Shown piece by piece: positions 1-11,160 of a stretch of DNA of 64,000 nucleotides. The first letter of the stretch is position 1. Each line of letters starts with the position of its first letter. The notes under the pieces are model-generated. The model was given only the letters and a program-made list of their open reading frames with translations, had not been told where the DNA came from and did no database searches. The stretch is from Sinotaia quadrata. Taxonomy: Eukaryota > Mollusca > Gastropoda > Architaenioglossa > Viviparidae. Location of the stretch: assembly GCA_028829895.1 (NCBI GenBank), contig CM054178.1, positions 90,771,558 through 90,835,557 of the forward strand, in the 5' to 3' direction. The position numbers and the translations under genes were made by a program.

Positions 1-799
1 GGCGACATCAGTAGCGATTAAGATTTATTTCGTTCGCCATAACCAGCTTTAGCTCTGCAGGGTGCTAAATTTGGGTCGACACCGAAAGTCCATCGTGTCT
101 TCAAATATCTCCCGACAGGCGCGAAGATCTGTGTCTAATTTATAGCTACAGAAAGGGGTTAAAGAGAATTAAGTGGCATTTCTCATTTGCTCTTTAACAC
201 GGTTCATAAATAAATAGATTAATGTCGACAAGATTCTTGCTGCCTTTTCTCTCATGCTCCTTCCTACCCCTCTTATTCCCCCCATCCCCCGTCTCCTGTG
301 GATCTCCATCAACCTCTTTCATTTAGTTTTTTAGACCATCCGGCTCCAGTGGTTTTCTTTTGTTTCTGTCTTTCTTCTTCACAGTGGTAACAAGAAAACG
401 TTTCCTTGTCAATATTTTTTTCTCCTTTCCTCTGTTTATTCCACGCTTTACTGATGGAGTTCGGGGGATGGTATGCACATTAAAACGATGACGGCTTCAG
501 ATGGCGTACTCATTATACAGTGCTGGCTTGAACCTTTCAATATTTACGCACTCAAGCATCACCTTAATGTATATTGAAATACGCTTGTACGTAAAATCTC
601 TGCAAGTCACTCGTACGACAAACATCCTTATGTATTTATAATGGTACACGCTCTGAGGTAACCGCCTGCTTTTCATTTGCAATGACGCCAGTCTTCTGTA
701 TGCAGGAGACATTGACGTTTGTCATGAGGTTTGTAATGGAACCTCGTTCTAGTACAATCATGTCTGAACATTTACATTGTATTTTATATGATGCTCTAT
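1..799. other. Gene-free left edge
   Basis: I see no gene here. About 237-432 is strongly pyrimidine-rich on the + strand (runs of C and T), and the rest is unremarkable AT-rich sequence. Two short open frames (71 and 79 codons) are within chance expectation and show no domain. Confidence 0.6.
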
Positions 800-1110
800 T
801 CTGTTACCAGTCGTATGTCATGGGCTGTGAACCGAAAATACACGATATTATCAGAGAAGTCATTCACTTACGGGCTATGTACCGATACTACACATTATTA
901 AGAAATAAGTCATTCACTTAGCAATGGGTTGTGTACCGATGCCATACATTATTAACAGACAAGTCATACTCTTAGCCATGGGCTGTGTACCGATACTACA
1001 GATTACTACACAGACAAGTAATTCACTTAGCCATGGGCTTTCTAAAGGATGCTGCAGCTTACTAGAAATATAAGTGATTTATTTGTGCATGGGCTTTGTA
1101 ATCTACTATA
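800..1110. repeat. Degenerate ~54-bp tandem repeat
   Basis: The motif CATGGGCTGTGTACCGATAC recurs in diverged form, with its GGG at about 822, 872, 926, 980, 1035 and 1091. That gives a spacing of 50-56 bp and about six copies. The array is old and the copies vary in both sequence and length. Confidence 0.75.
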
Positions 1111-1274
1111 AACATAAAACTTTCACCGAGACATTATTATTCTCGAATTTCCCACGATTCTAAAGATTTAGTCACTGAGTGAGTGTAGTGTGTGTGTTGG
1201 TTTTGTGGTGGTGGGTGGGATGGGAGGAAGCTATGCAGAAATATACAAACGAAAACTTTAAAAACTTGATGAAT

Positions 1275-1850
1275 TTTTTCAACAATGAAGGTGATAAGGC
1301 GATGAGATGATCAGTGATGAATTGATGAGTTGATGGGCGATAAAACGATAGTGACGAGTTAATGCGTTAATGCGTGATGAGGTGGAGAGATGATGGACGA
1401 TGAGGCGATGGTGACGAGTTAATGTGTGATGAGGCGGTGAGGTGATGAATCAATGAGGCGATGGTGACGAGTTAAAGGTTGATGAGGCGGTGAGGTGTTG
1501 AATCAATGAGGCAATGGTGACGAGTTAATGTGTGATGAGGCGGTGACGTGATGAATCAATGAGGCAATGGTGACGAGTTAATGTGTGATGAGGCGGTGAG
1601 GTGATGAATCAATGAGACAATGGTGAAGAGTTAAAGGTTGATGAGACGGTGAGGTGTTGAATCAATGAGGCAATGGTGACGAGTTAATGTGTGATGAGGC
1701 GGTGAGGTAATGAATCAATGAGGCAATGGTGAAGAGTTAAAGGTTGATGAGGCGGTGAGGTGTTGAATCAATGAGGCAATCGTGACGAGTTAATGTGTAA
1801 TGAGGCGGTGAGGTGATGAATCAATGAGGCGAGGGGAGATGTGTTGGGAT
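1275..1850. repeat. 53-bp minisatellite (GATGAGGCGGTGAGG...)
   Basis: Units starting GATGAGGCGGTGAGG begin at 1428, 1481, 1534, 1587, 1640, 1693, 1746 and 1799, so the period is exactly 53 bp. The left edge (1275-1427) is made of shorter, scrambled GATGA-rich pieces of the same material. The stretch is purine-rich on the + strand. Confidence 0.95.
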
Positions 1851-2773
1851 TTTCAGTGAATCCTTTATGAGAGTTTTCAGTCTTCGTCTGTTTAATTATC
1901 CTGTCAATCGCAGTTAAAATCAATTAAAAATATCCTCCACCACCACCACCACAATTCATTTCGAAGTCATCATGGGATGCAACCCCAACTCCCTTTCTCT
2001 ATCTTTTCAAACTTGAAACAAAAGTTTGCATAGTTAAGACGCCTCCAATTTTATTTCAGATGAAAAAATAAATCTCAATACAGAGGTTTCAATGAAATGT
2101 AACTTTTGATCAAAAGCTGCAACGACATTTGCTGAATATGTTCAACAAAACACAACACAGTCAACACGCACACAACTCATAACCCATGCACATACAGACA
2201 CATTTCAAATTTCATTTGAAAATAAATTAATTCATATTAATTTAAGTCAATATTTGATACCTATTAAAGGCTTTGTTTATTTCGCTTAATTTGGGTGAAA
2301 AGATATGAAACAGACTCGAGTTTTTCTGAAGTAGGCAAATAATTTATGTTTTTGTTTTGAATCTGATGTCAGTTTCCCTCACTGCGTGCAAAATATTCCA
2401 TAATATATTTATAAATGTATGAAACATATTTTGAACAATATAAAAACAAAAGAATAAATTAAAAGTAATAATATTTAACAGCAATCAACAGCAACATAAC
2501 AATGAACTCATCAACAATAAGAACTATAGAAGCAGCAACAACAGTAATAAAAATAATGAGAATTCTTTTAAGGCACGTCATTTGTGAATTAAAATTACGA
2601 GAATTTGATTCGTCAAAAAGAGATGTTAAGTAGAATTTGAAAAAGAAATACGTTGAAAATACGGGTTTGCTCCTGCCGAGGAAAAACGGAATAGATTTAT
2701 TTTCGCTCGCGATTATTTAGAAGTCACCCCTTTCTCTCGGCCCCATGTTGCAGTAATCAGAATCACACTTGCT
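1851..2773. other. AT-rich spacer with a short (CAC)n
   Basis: There is no gene. A (CAC)n tract of about 16 bp lies at 1937-1952. The rest is AT-rich, with A-rich imperfect stretches around 2440-2560. Confidence 0.6.
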
Positions 2774-2911
2774 CATCCTAACAATGAAAATAATCCATCC
2801 TAACATAAATATCTGGTACTGGTGATCGTTAGAATGCCCACCCTAACAATGAAAATAATCCATCCTAACATAAATAATATCTGGTACTGTGGTACTGGTA
2901 ATCATTAGAAT
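2774..2911. repeat. Tandem duplication, ~65-bp unit
   Basis: Two copies of a segment starting CATCCTAACAATG or CACCCTAACAATG (2774 and 2839) run through AAAATAATCCATCCTAAC to a GGTACTGG...TTAGAATG end. The second copy carries small internal insertions. Confidence 0.9.
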
Positions 2912-3197
2912 GTACATCAAGTATTGCCAACATACATTTAAGATTGTTAATCTTTATGTCATTCTCAGATAGATCTGTACCGAAGAAACAAAAGCATTTT
3001 TACATTTCAGTAAATGCTGCCATTCTCTGCAGGTAGTCACGTGGTACATGGCCATTCTTATTCGTGAATTTTGCATTCGAATAATGCGGTCGGTCTCTCT
3101 AGAAAAGTACAAGCTAACCTATACAAGAGTTAACTTTTCCTGATGGGTGGGACAGACTGAATTTTGAAAATCTCCTTGTGCCGTCATTACGTTGTAA

Positions 3198-3307
3198 CAA
3201 AATCATAAATAAATACACTTTAAATAAAATCATAAATAAATACACTTTAAACAAAATCAAAAATAAATACACTTTAAACAAAATCAAATAAATAAATGCA
3301 CTTTAAC
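3198..3307. repeat. ~27-bp minisatellite, 4 copies
   Basis: The unit contains AATCATAAATAAATACACTT and repeats about four times. The last copies accumulate substitutions (AATCAAAAATA, AATCAAATAA). Confidence 0.9.
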
Positions 3308-4074
3308 ACGTATATACTCGTGCTCGACTATGTAAAAACAATATAATCGTTTTCTCTAAACGTATTACACTTAGTTTTTTCCCCTGTCGTTAGCTGACTT
3401 TAACAATCTCTCCCTCCTTTCTTTATTTCTCCACACATACACACACACACACACACACACAATCTCTCAGACACAAGACACTCAAGCGCGCGTGCACGTA
3501 GCCACATATGGTCAAGTCTGAGTTCTTTTCGTACTTTCATTCGTCATTCATTGTTACATAGTTCTAATAATAGATTTATCAAATACAGTATCTTGCTTTT
3601 GTCAGTCGCCATCTTGTGACGCTTCAAAAGGCTCACAACGCACTCTTAGTGATTCCTTTCCCAAGATCTATAAATAGCATTTGTCATTCACACATTGTCA
3701 ATGATATTTTTCCTACTAGCGTATTTGTCGTTATTAGCAAATATTAGCATAAATAAAAATAGATATACAAATGAAGACCCCACACAAGGCAATATCTTTC
3801 TTTCCATTAGGTAATATTAAAACAGTTTTGTATTTAATGACAACTTGCAAAGATGTAGGCCTCTCCTTTAGCTATCCAGAATGAACGGTAATGAAACAAA
3901 ATATTGGTGATGTAAACGAATGAGTAAATGAAAATTTGCTCACCTCCCTCACGCTTCGCCAATCTATAAACTATCTAGAACCTAAAGTAATATAAAATAT
4001 ATATATTGGGATGATGAAAACGAATGAGAAAAAAGAAAACTTGCGCAAATCCCCCCCCCTCCTTTTTGCGTGCG
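3308..4074. other. Spacer with a (CA)n microsatellite
   Basis: There is no gene. A (CA)n tract occupies about 3432-3461, followed by CG-alternating bases near 3486. The remaining sequence is single-copy within this window and shows no motif I recognise. Confidence 0.6.
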
Positions 4075-4079
4075 CACGC

Positions 4080-4147
<68 letters not shown>
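4075..4147. repeat. (CA)n microsatellite
   Basis: About 70 bp of almost pure CA repeat is preceded by a GTGCGCACGCACACGC lead-in. The open frames through it on the minus strand encode only Cys-Val alternation and are not genes. Confidence 0.98.
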
Positions 4148-4149
<2 letters not shown>

Positions 4150-4924
4150 CCTCTCTGGAAATCTTTAAATAAAGGACTATAAAATACATTTACATGTACG
4201 TGAAATCCCCAGTTAATCCTCTCATCCATCATAGCAACGCAAATTGATTACGTCCCTTTTTTTCAGTCATTTATTTACAAGCTGCCTTCCATAGCAACGT
4301 CATTAAGGACGTAAATCAAACGCGGAAACGCGATGATAAAGTACATTGTAACTACTTATCTGCGTTCAAACATCAACCAAAACAAAAACCAAACAGACCC
4401 CCAAACAAAAAAAATTATCTCCCGCAAAAATTTCCAGAATATCTGACATTAGCCGGCATGGAAGGAAATGGCTGCAATGGACATTGTTTTATGATTCATG
4501 GTTGACTACTTGTCAGGTAACTGTGTTTGCAATATGGCAGCGAGATTAATGACACTGACAGAGGAGTATCAAATGCATACGGAACCGGACACTAAGCGCA
4601 AATTTTGCGTTCTATTTTTAGCGCTGCAGTCTGGTTAACTTTTGCGTTGGCATCAGTACTCCGCGTGCCAGATAAACTCTAGAAATCAGGGACGCGCTTG
4701 TATAATGGCGAGAGCCCGCGAGGCTGATAAAATATTGAGATTTATGTATCGACGTGTGTAAATGTCCATGGACTCAGATAATTAATACGTGTAGGCTCTC
4801 CGTATATTTCATAGGAATTGAATTTAATCTCCTAACAGATGGATTTTGATTTTGTTGCTGAATGTTGTGCTTGGTGTTGCTTTTTGCAACTTTCGAATTG
4901 CTGGCGTGCAACAATGCGATTTCT
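4148..4924. other. Single-copy spacer, slightly higher GC
   Basis: There is no supported gene. About 4540-4740 is richer in CpG than its surroundings and contains the inverted repeat CGCAAA-T-TTTGCG near 4598. A 78-codon open frame (4846-5082) runs into the following tandem array and so is not convincing. Confidence 0.5.
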
Positions 4925-5265
4925 TAAGAAATAATATTGCTGACTTGAGTAACAATATTATTCATCAAGAAATAAAGAAACTCAATGATACTCTTCAGGA
5001 AATTAAGAAACTCAATTTTTCTGATTTGTGTAACAATGCTATTCATCAAGACATAAGGAAACCCAGTATTGCTGATGTTTAACAATGCTATTCATCAAGA
5101 CATAAGGAAACCCAGTATTGCTGATGTTTAACAATGCTATTCATCAAGAAATCGAGAAACACACTACTTCTGACTTGTGTAACAATACTATTTATCAAGA
5201 AATAAAGAAACTTAACATTGCTGACGTGTAACAATTCTGTTTACCAAAACTTAAAGAAACTTAAC
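4925..5265. repeat. ~49-bp minisatellite
   Basis: Units contain AACAATGCTATTCATCAAGA, then AAGGAAACCCAGTATTGCTGATG. Two adjacent copies at about 5031-5130 are nearly identical with a period of 49 bp. The outer copies are diverged. The right edge grades into the next array through a shared AACATTGCTG segment. Confidence 0.9.
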
Positions 5266-5578
5266 ATTGCTGTCTGCAATGAAACAAATGTATTTAATAC
5301 TGCTTGTAAATAAAAGAAACGCAATTGACGCCATCACAACAAGAGGTACGCTTTTAACACAAAAACAAAGACAATTGACAATGTTGCCCGCAATGAAACC
5401 ATCATATTTAACATTATTGTCTACATTGAAACAAACACATTTAACACTATCTACATTAAAACAAACACTTTTAACACTTTAACATTGTTGTTTACACTGA
5501 AACAAATACATTTAACACTATCTTAGTATCTACATTGAAACAAACACATTTAACACTTTAACATTGTTGTCTACACTT
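5266..5578. repeat. Left half of a ~30-bp array split by copy A
   Basis: The unit contains AACATTGTTGTCTACATTGA followed by AACAAACACATTT, in about nine diverged copies. The same unit resumes at 7090, so 5579-7089 reads as inserted material inside one array. Confidence 0.85.
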
Positions 5579-6398
5579 TGGCAGAGTAAATTTGCCTATC
5601 CGTATTTTCATATTTAATTGTTATATAAATTGTTAAATTGTCAGAGTAACCCAACCTTGGGCGCTCCTTATGATGGCATTTTTGTAAGTTCAGAGTTGGA
5701 AGTAAGCAACCCGAGTTGAGAATATGCTAGAAATTGCTGATGTAATGCAAACTAGTTCAAATGGGTGAGTAATTTTATTCATCCAATAGTTATGATTTAG
5801 GAGAACGAGACCAGCCAATGGGCTGAAATCTAAAAGTTTACATGCTGTAGAGAAATCTATTGTCTGATCACTTGAATCTGAAGTGACAAAGAAGTTCGGT
5901 TTTGAAAGGCGCCCTTAGCTTAATGGCGAGTTAACTGATTGTTCGAGAGAGAATGGACTTTGAAATATTACATGCACTTTTGCTATTGATATATTAACTT
6001 ATGTTTTAAGTAGAGATTAATTATGTAAGAAGATTATTATTGCTACAAATGTTTGATCTACGCTGCGTGTGCTAACACTTAACATTATTTGATATGCTGT
6101 ATTTATTATGATGTGTGCCTGTATCTGGCAAATAAATACCAGGAAACTGTAAGTTGAGACTGGAATGTAAGGAAGAATGGGAGTTATAAAGCGATAAACT
6201 GGAAACTAAGGCTTTGCTCCCTGATTATATTTTTCAGGTAAAGCAGCCTTTCTCACTTCATGTTATTTGAATCTCCTGATTCACTGATTGTGAACTGTTG
6301 TGACCAGCCATGGTAGAGGCGGGAAACAATGTGTGTAAGTGTAAAGGAATACACTACACTGCTTTGATGTATCAGGGCAAAGTATGCTGATTACATCG
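5579..6398 (+). mobile_element. Interspersed repeat, copy A (3' part missing)
   Basis: This is one of three related copies in the window; the others are 38796-40819 on the minus strand and 58634-60217. It begins TGGCAGAGTAAATTTGCC and shares many blocks with copy C, such as GAACGAGACCAGCCA (here about 5803, there about 58856) and the segment around a CAAATAAATACC polyadenylation-like signal near 6130. Similarity stops at about 6398 after TTACATCG, where a LINE 3' end begins; the last ~700 bp seen in copies B and C are absent. It has no coding capacity that I can see. The class is unknown: it could be an LTR-type sequence, a long non-autonomous element or a SINE-like composite. It lies inside a minisatellite array. 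Confidence 0.8.
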
Positions 6399-6911
6399 GG
6401 CAAAGAAACCTGAAATATTATCCAGGATTGCGATGACAATAACAGCAATGGCAAAGCTGAAGACAGTTTGGAAAGACAGAAACATCTCAGTGAGCTCAAA
6501 GATCAGACTGATTGGCTCCTTGGTTGAATCTGTGTTTTTATATGCCTGTGAGTCATAGACCCTCACAGTGGATCTCAAATGGACGATACAATCTACTGAA
6601 ATGAGATGCTTCAAAGGTTGCTTGGAATTTCGTATAGAGATCACGTCACGAATGAGGAAATGGGAAACAGAATTAGGCAAGCCATTGGGTCTATGAATGC
6701 AAAGTGAAATGGTATGGGCCTGTCAATCATGCAAGGTACTGTGCAAGGAGAGTGAAGGAGAGGAAGACAGAGGAAAAGATGGGAGGATAACGTCTCAGAG
6801 TGGACAGGACTGAAACTGAGCAATACAGTAAGATTAGCAGAGAACAGAATGGAATGGAGGGAACTGGTTGTCAGGTCATCAGTGGTGCCCCAACGGTCGA
6901 CAAGACTAAGG

Positions 6912-6920
<9 letters not shown>
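6399..6920 (+). pseudogene. 5'-truncated LINE end (RT ORF C-terminus), decayed
   Basis: Conceptual translation in two alternating frames gives the C-terminal part of a non-LTR retrotransposon endonuclease/reverse-transcriptase ORF. Visible pieces are KLKTVWKDRNIS, a VFLYACES block, [16 protein letters not shown] residues, [20 protein letters not shown], and a final [13 protein letters not shown]. This series is typical of such LINE C-termini in invertebrates and fish. The copy is dead: there is an in-frame stop at 6556-6558 where Trp is expected after ACES, a one-base deletion near 6610, a stop at 6753-6755, and a deletion before the GTVQGE block. The catalytic RT core and endonuclease are absent, as expected of 5' truncation. 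The final Asp codon at 6912 runs straight into the GATA tail, so there is almost no 3' UTR. Family assignment beyond non-LTR is not attempted. Confidence 0.9.
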
Positions 6921-6965
<45 letters not shown>

Positions 6966-6999
6966 AAGAAAGATAGACAGGCAGATAGATAGATGGGTG

Positions 7000-7070
<71 letters not shown>

Positions 7071-7089
7071 GATAGATAGATAGACAGAT
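6912..7089 (+). repeat. (GATA)n tract, LINE 3' tail
   Basis: About 175 bp of GATA repeat with small interruptions (GAAAGAAAGATAGACAGGCAG) starts at the last codons of the LINE ORF. Its position makes it the microsatellite tail of the retrotransposon rather than an independent microsatellite. Confidence 0.9.
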
Positions 7090-7275
7090 ATTAAAAAACA
7101 CATTTAGTACTATCGACATTGAAACAAACACATTTTACACTGTCAACTGAAATAAACATATTTAACATTGTTGTCAGCAATGAAACAAACACAACAGTGT
7201 TGTCTGCAATGAAACAAACACAACAGTGTTGTCTGCAATGAAACAAACACAACAGTGTTGTCTGCAATGAAATAT
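7090..7275. repeat. Right half of the ~30-bp array
   Basis: The unit AACATTGTTGTC...GAAACAAACACA resumes after the GATA tail. The last three copies (starting at about 7192, 7221 and 7250) are near-identical 29-bp units containing CAGTGTTGTCTGCAATG. Confidence 0.9.
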
Positions 7276-7294
7276 AGGAAGAATGTATATAAGC

Positions 7295-7437
7295 ATGAAT
7301 GGTGTTTATCTTTTAATAAACATGCCTACATGGCTATCGACTATTAAATGAACACAATAAATGGTGTTTATTTTTCATTAAACACACCCGCATAGTTATT
7401 GACTATTAAATGAACACAATGAATGGTATCATTCTGA
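7295..7437. repeat. ~67-bp tandem duplication
   Basis: Two and a bit copies contain GAATGGTGTTTAT, TTAAAC-ACA and CGACTATTAAATGAACACAA. Confidence 0.85.
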
Positions 7438-7964
7438 ATGAAATAACCAATATTGGTACAGTCGTCATTAGACTAAGGTACTGTTTGATTATAATTATAA
7501 ATAAAACAATGAAGAATTAATTCACACTGTACTGACAATCGTTCTTTTATCAGAATTAATACTGACATTCAAGATTAAAATTTCGAATGGGGATAGAGAT
7601 CAAACTTAACATCTCGAAATTAATCTGACGGTCGGCAGTTGAGGTGTCAATGGATCTGGTGACCGACTGACTGACAGTTGTGTACAAATGGATCTGATGA
7701 CCAAATGACCGATGATTACGTGCAAATGGATCTATCTATAGTTGCGCCTAAAATTACCACTTCACATTTTCTTTTAGTCTTTTGCTGATCCTTATAAAGA
7801 GCTATGATGATTGGATTTAAAGCAAATATTTACTTTATGAAATTCACTCAGTTTGTAATAAATTATTCTTCAGCAGTTACAAATAAAACACGACAGGCAG
7901 GCTGTTTGTCTCGAGAGAGTGGAAAATTTCCAGACCGCATTTCTAGGACGAGTGGATGAGATTT
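7438..7964. other. Spacer with a weak ~46-bp repeat
   Basis: There is no gene. At 7640-7740 three diverged copies contain AAATGGATCTG-TGACC. The rest is single-copy and AT-rich. Confidence 0.5.
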
Positions 7965-8052
7965 TTTTTTTCCCTTTAGATATTGTAATACTTTTTTCCT
8001 TTAGATATTGTAATACTTTTTTCCTTTACTTATTGTAATACTTTTCCTTCAA
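7965..8052. repeat. ~30-bp minisatellite, 3 copies
   Basis: The unit CCTTTAGATATTGTAATAC followed by a T-run is repeated three times, the last copy with ACTTATTG. Confidence 0.9.
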
Positions 8053-8650
8053 TCATTTTTTTGACTGTGTGTGTGCGTGGAATTGTTGGTGTGTGCATAT
8101 ATGCATATGTATGTGTGTACTCAAGCATTGCATTGGTAATATTACGCAATATGAAATAAGTACAAGGAAACATTCTTTATCAAAACTAATATTGAAATTC
8201 GAGGATTAAAATTTCGAACTGAAATCTAAACCTATAGGCTAAGGTGCCTAAGAATGGACAAAGACCATGATTCTTTTACTTTATAACCCTTTTCCATTAG
8301 ACAGTCAGATTAAGCTTACGGGTTCCCGTCGTAATTCATTCCGCCGAGTGAAAAGCACGTGCATGCAAAGTAACAATGTGAAAGACAAAAGAGCAGACCA
8401 TTCCGAGTAATGTCCATTAGTCAAAGAGCTTAGTGAACTTAATCTCACTGAAACTGGGTTTTGGCCAGCATTGAAAATGAAAATGCAACTGTAAATACGA
8501 TGAACGATCAAACTTCTTTGCTTTATTTTTATCCCATTACTTAAATACAAACTAAATTTTGTCTTTTGTCTATGCTCCGTGCAATCGAATGTAAACACAG
8601 ATATTTCTATATGCAAGCGTTCACACAATACAGACATGCATGCACAGCCA
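8053..8650. other. Single-copy spacer
   Basis: There is no supported gene. A 118-codon minus-strand frame (8305-8661) has no recognisable domain and is within chance expectation for this composition. A (GT)n-like stretch lies near 8070-8120. Confidence 0.5.
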
Positions 8651-8785
8651 GCCACACGCATTCACGCACATACTTGTACTGTTATGAATAATACACACAC
8701 ACAAACGACACACGCATTCACGCACATACTTGTACTGTTATGAATAATACACACACACAAACGACACACGAATTCATGCACATGC
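8651..8785. repeat. ~60-bp tandem repeat, 2+ copies
   Basis: Two nearly identical copies contain CACGCATTCACGCACATACT, a GTACTGTTATGAATAATA block and a CA-rich end. A third partial copy is diverged. Confidence 0.9.
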
Positions 8786-8884
8786 ACGCACGTACTTATA
8801 CAGTTAAGCACAAGGCACACAGAAACACAATTTCATGGTCGCACACAGACGCACACGATTACGTGCAGCAAAATGTTTAGGGAC

Positions 8885-9100
8885 AGCATACGTAGACACG
8901 CACCACAGGCACGCTGACATACAGACACGCACCACAGGCACGCTGACAGACACGCACCACAGGCACGCTGACATACAGACACGCACCACAGGCACGCTGA
9001 CATACAGACACGCACCACAGGCACGCTGACATACAGACACGCACCACAAGCACGCTGACATACAGACACGTACCACAGGCACGCTGACAAACATACACGT
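8885..9100. repeat. 29-bp minisatellite
   Basis: The unit ACACGCACCACAGGCACGC plus TGACATACAG occurs about seven times; one copy is 25 bp through a 4-bp loss. Open frames on both strands encode a Cys/Val-rich repetitive peptide only because the unit lacks stops. I do not regard them as genes. Confidence 0.95.
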
Positions 9101-9204
9101 ATCCACTTGCACGGTTACGTACAGAAGCAAGTGTACAAACATGCAAACCACTTTTTTTGACATTCTCGTACAATACACACGCATGTGCACACAAGAGCGC
9201 GTGC

Positions 9205-9765
9205 ACACTCAGTCTACTGTAATAGCTATTTATATCACTGTATTTCATTTCATCTAAAGGCGCATTCACAATTTCATGTAAAGGCACATTCACACAGATT
9301 GAAGCTATAGCTATTTATATCATTGTATTTCATGTAAAGGCACATTCACACAGACTGAAGCTATAGCTATTTATATCATTGTATTTCATGTAAAGGCGCA
9401 TTCACACACAGACTACTACTGTAGCTTTTTTCTATATCATTCATTTCATGGAAATGAAAATAGCAGTGCATTCTAAAATTGCTAAGTCTACTAAGGTAAT
9501 TTTTATATTTATATCATTATATTCATTTCATGCAAAAGCTAGTATCAATGCGTGATAAAGTTATGCAGTCTACTGAAATCACTTTTCATATTTATATCAT
9601 TGCATTCATTTCATATCAACACTAATAGCAGTGCGTTCTATAGCATATGGAATTCGCTGCTATAACTATTTTATATCATTGTATTAAATTGCCCGTACAT
9701 GTTACATCAAGGCATTCAGTAGCAATGTATTCTATATCTGTAGTGACCTATATCTTTATTATTGG
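9205..9765. repeat. ~63-bp minisatellite, decayed to the right
   Basis: The unit contains AGCTATTTATATCATTGTATTTCATGTAAAGGC and a CATTCACACAGACT end. Three good copies lie at about 9226-9420, followed by progressively diverged copies to about 9765. Confidence 0.8.
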
Positions 9766-9834
9766 ATTTCATAGTCCATATTGTTAGACCAACACAATGC
9801 CTAACGGCAACAGTACTACACTTTGCTGTTCGTA

Positions 9835-10030
9835 TGAATTACATCAGGCCATTCAATAGCCGTGTATTCTCTAGCTGTAGTGATCTATATCGTTATTATT
9901 ACATCAAGCCATTCAATAGCCGTGTATTGTATAGCTGTAGTGATCTATATCTTTATTATTACATCAAGCCATTCAATAGCCGTGTATTGTATAGCTGTAG
10001 TGATCTATATCTTTATTATTGGACTTCATA
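9835..10030. repeat. 60-bp minisatellite, 3+ copies
   Basis: The unit ACATCAAGCCATTCAATAGC plus a TAGCTGTAGTGATCTATATC block is repeated at an exact 60-bp spacing (about 9840, 9900 and 9960). Because 60 is divisible by 3 an open frame runs through it, but it is not a gene. Confidence 0.95.
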
Positions 10031-10795
10031 ATCCATATTTTTAGACCAATAAAACGCCTTTAGTCTTTCTACGTTAACTGTATACATTTTGTGGTTTGTA
10101 TATATGTTGATATCAGTCACAATGTCATGTTTACGTGCTGTAGTCAGTGTATTCTATCCACTCCCTACCCACCCCTCCCTCCGTACACTAGTAAGCACCC
10201 TTCAACACGTCACACAAGGAAATTTTCAATGCACGCTATTGCACGTTTTGAGCTCAGTGCATTACGAGGAGATGAACGAGGACAGGTAAATCTCTGGCCC
10301 ATCAGGTACATATGCCTATCAGTTGCTTCCCTTGCTTTGTAATTGTTCTATGCCCGTTACCAAAGGTTAGTAACTGATCAAGGCGATTTTTTAAAATTAG
10401 ATTCACTGATCAAAGACTGAAGATTAATCAAACAGATTAAATAAAAATCACACATTTTCACGAAACACTACACCATACAAAAAGGCGACATAACATTCAA
10501 CACGCTTTACTTGTTTCATATGCACGAGTCTGCAGCAAAACAATAACTCAATAGATGGTGGACTCTTATTATTTACTTATGATAACATACCTGCTTTTGT
10601 CATAGTTTACATAACATTGGAATTAATAATTGTTTTGTCTGGATGAATGCTATTTGCCCGGAACGTCAACTCTTATTGTTCTCATATCGTTTGCTCATTA
10701 CACGTTATATAAAGTTGACTTTTTACATTGTTCAATTATTTTCTTTCACTAAACCATATATGTGTGCATTTGTAAGTGCGCACGGGCGCACGCAT

Positions 10796-10798
<3 letters not shown>
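10031..10798. other. Single-copy spacer
   Basis: I see no gene, RNA or repeat that I can support here. Confidence 0.5.

Positions 10799-10873
<75 letters not shown>
10799..10873. repeat. (CA)n microsatellite
   Basis: About 75 bp of pure CA repeat follows a GCGCACGGGCGCACGCATACA lead-in that is partly alternating purine and pyrimidine. Confidence 0.98.
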
Positions 10874-10875
<2 letters not shown>

Positions 10876-10894
10876 TAAATGACAAGTTCACGTT

Positions 10895-11160
10895 TCGTTG
10901 TAGTAATAGTGAATACTGTAACTGTAATGTGTTACAGTCTTTATAATATCAGTAATGCATGTTGTAATGTGTGGCAAGTGCAGGCTTTATTGTAGTAGTA
11001 ATGCTTACTGTAATCAGTGTAATGTGTGACAGGCTTTATTGTAGTAGTAATGTTTACTGTAATCAGTGTAATGTGTGGCAAGTGCAGGTTTTATTGTAGT
11101 AGTAATGCATACTGTAATCAGTGTAATGTGTGAAAAGTGCAGGCTTTCTTGAGGGCAGAA
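10895..11160. repeat. ~54-bp minisatellite
   Basis: The unit contains TTTATTGTAGTAGTAATGC, ACTGTAATCAGTGTAATGTG and a GGCAAGTGCAGGC end. There are about four to five copies with some length variation. Confidence 0.9.

Noticed and set aside
1275..1850. CRISPR-like regular repeats
   Set aside because: This and all other arrays are contiguous tandem repeats without unique spacers, and the sequence is eukaryotic in character.
5925..5965. tRNA-like A box (TAGCTTAATGG) and GTTCGAGAGAG in copy A
   Set aside because: The A-to-B distance is too short, no cloverleaf can be drawn, and the B-box-like part is not conserved in copies B and C.
8804..9293. Cys/Val-rich frames over the 29-bp array
   Set aside because: Low-complexity translation of a minisatellite, open in several frames.
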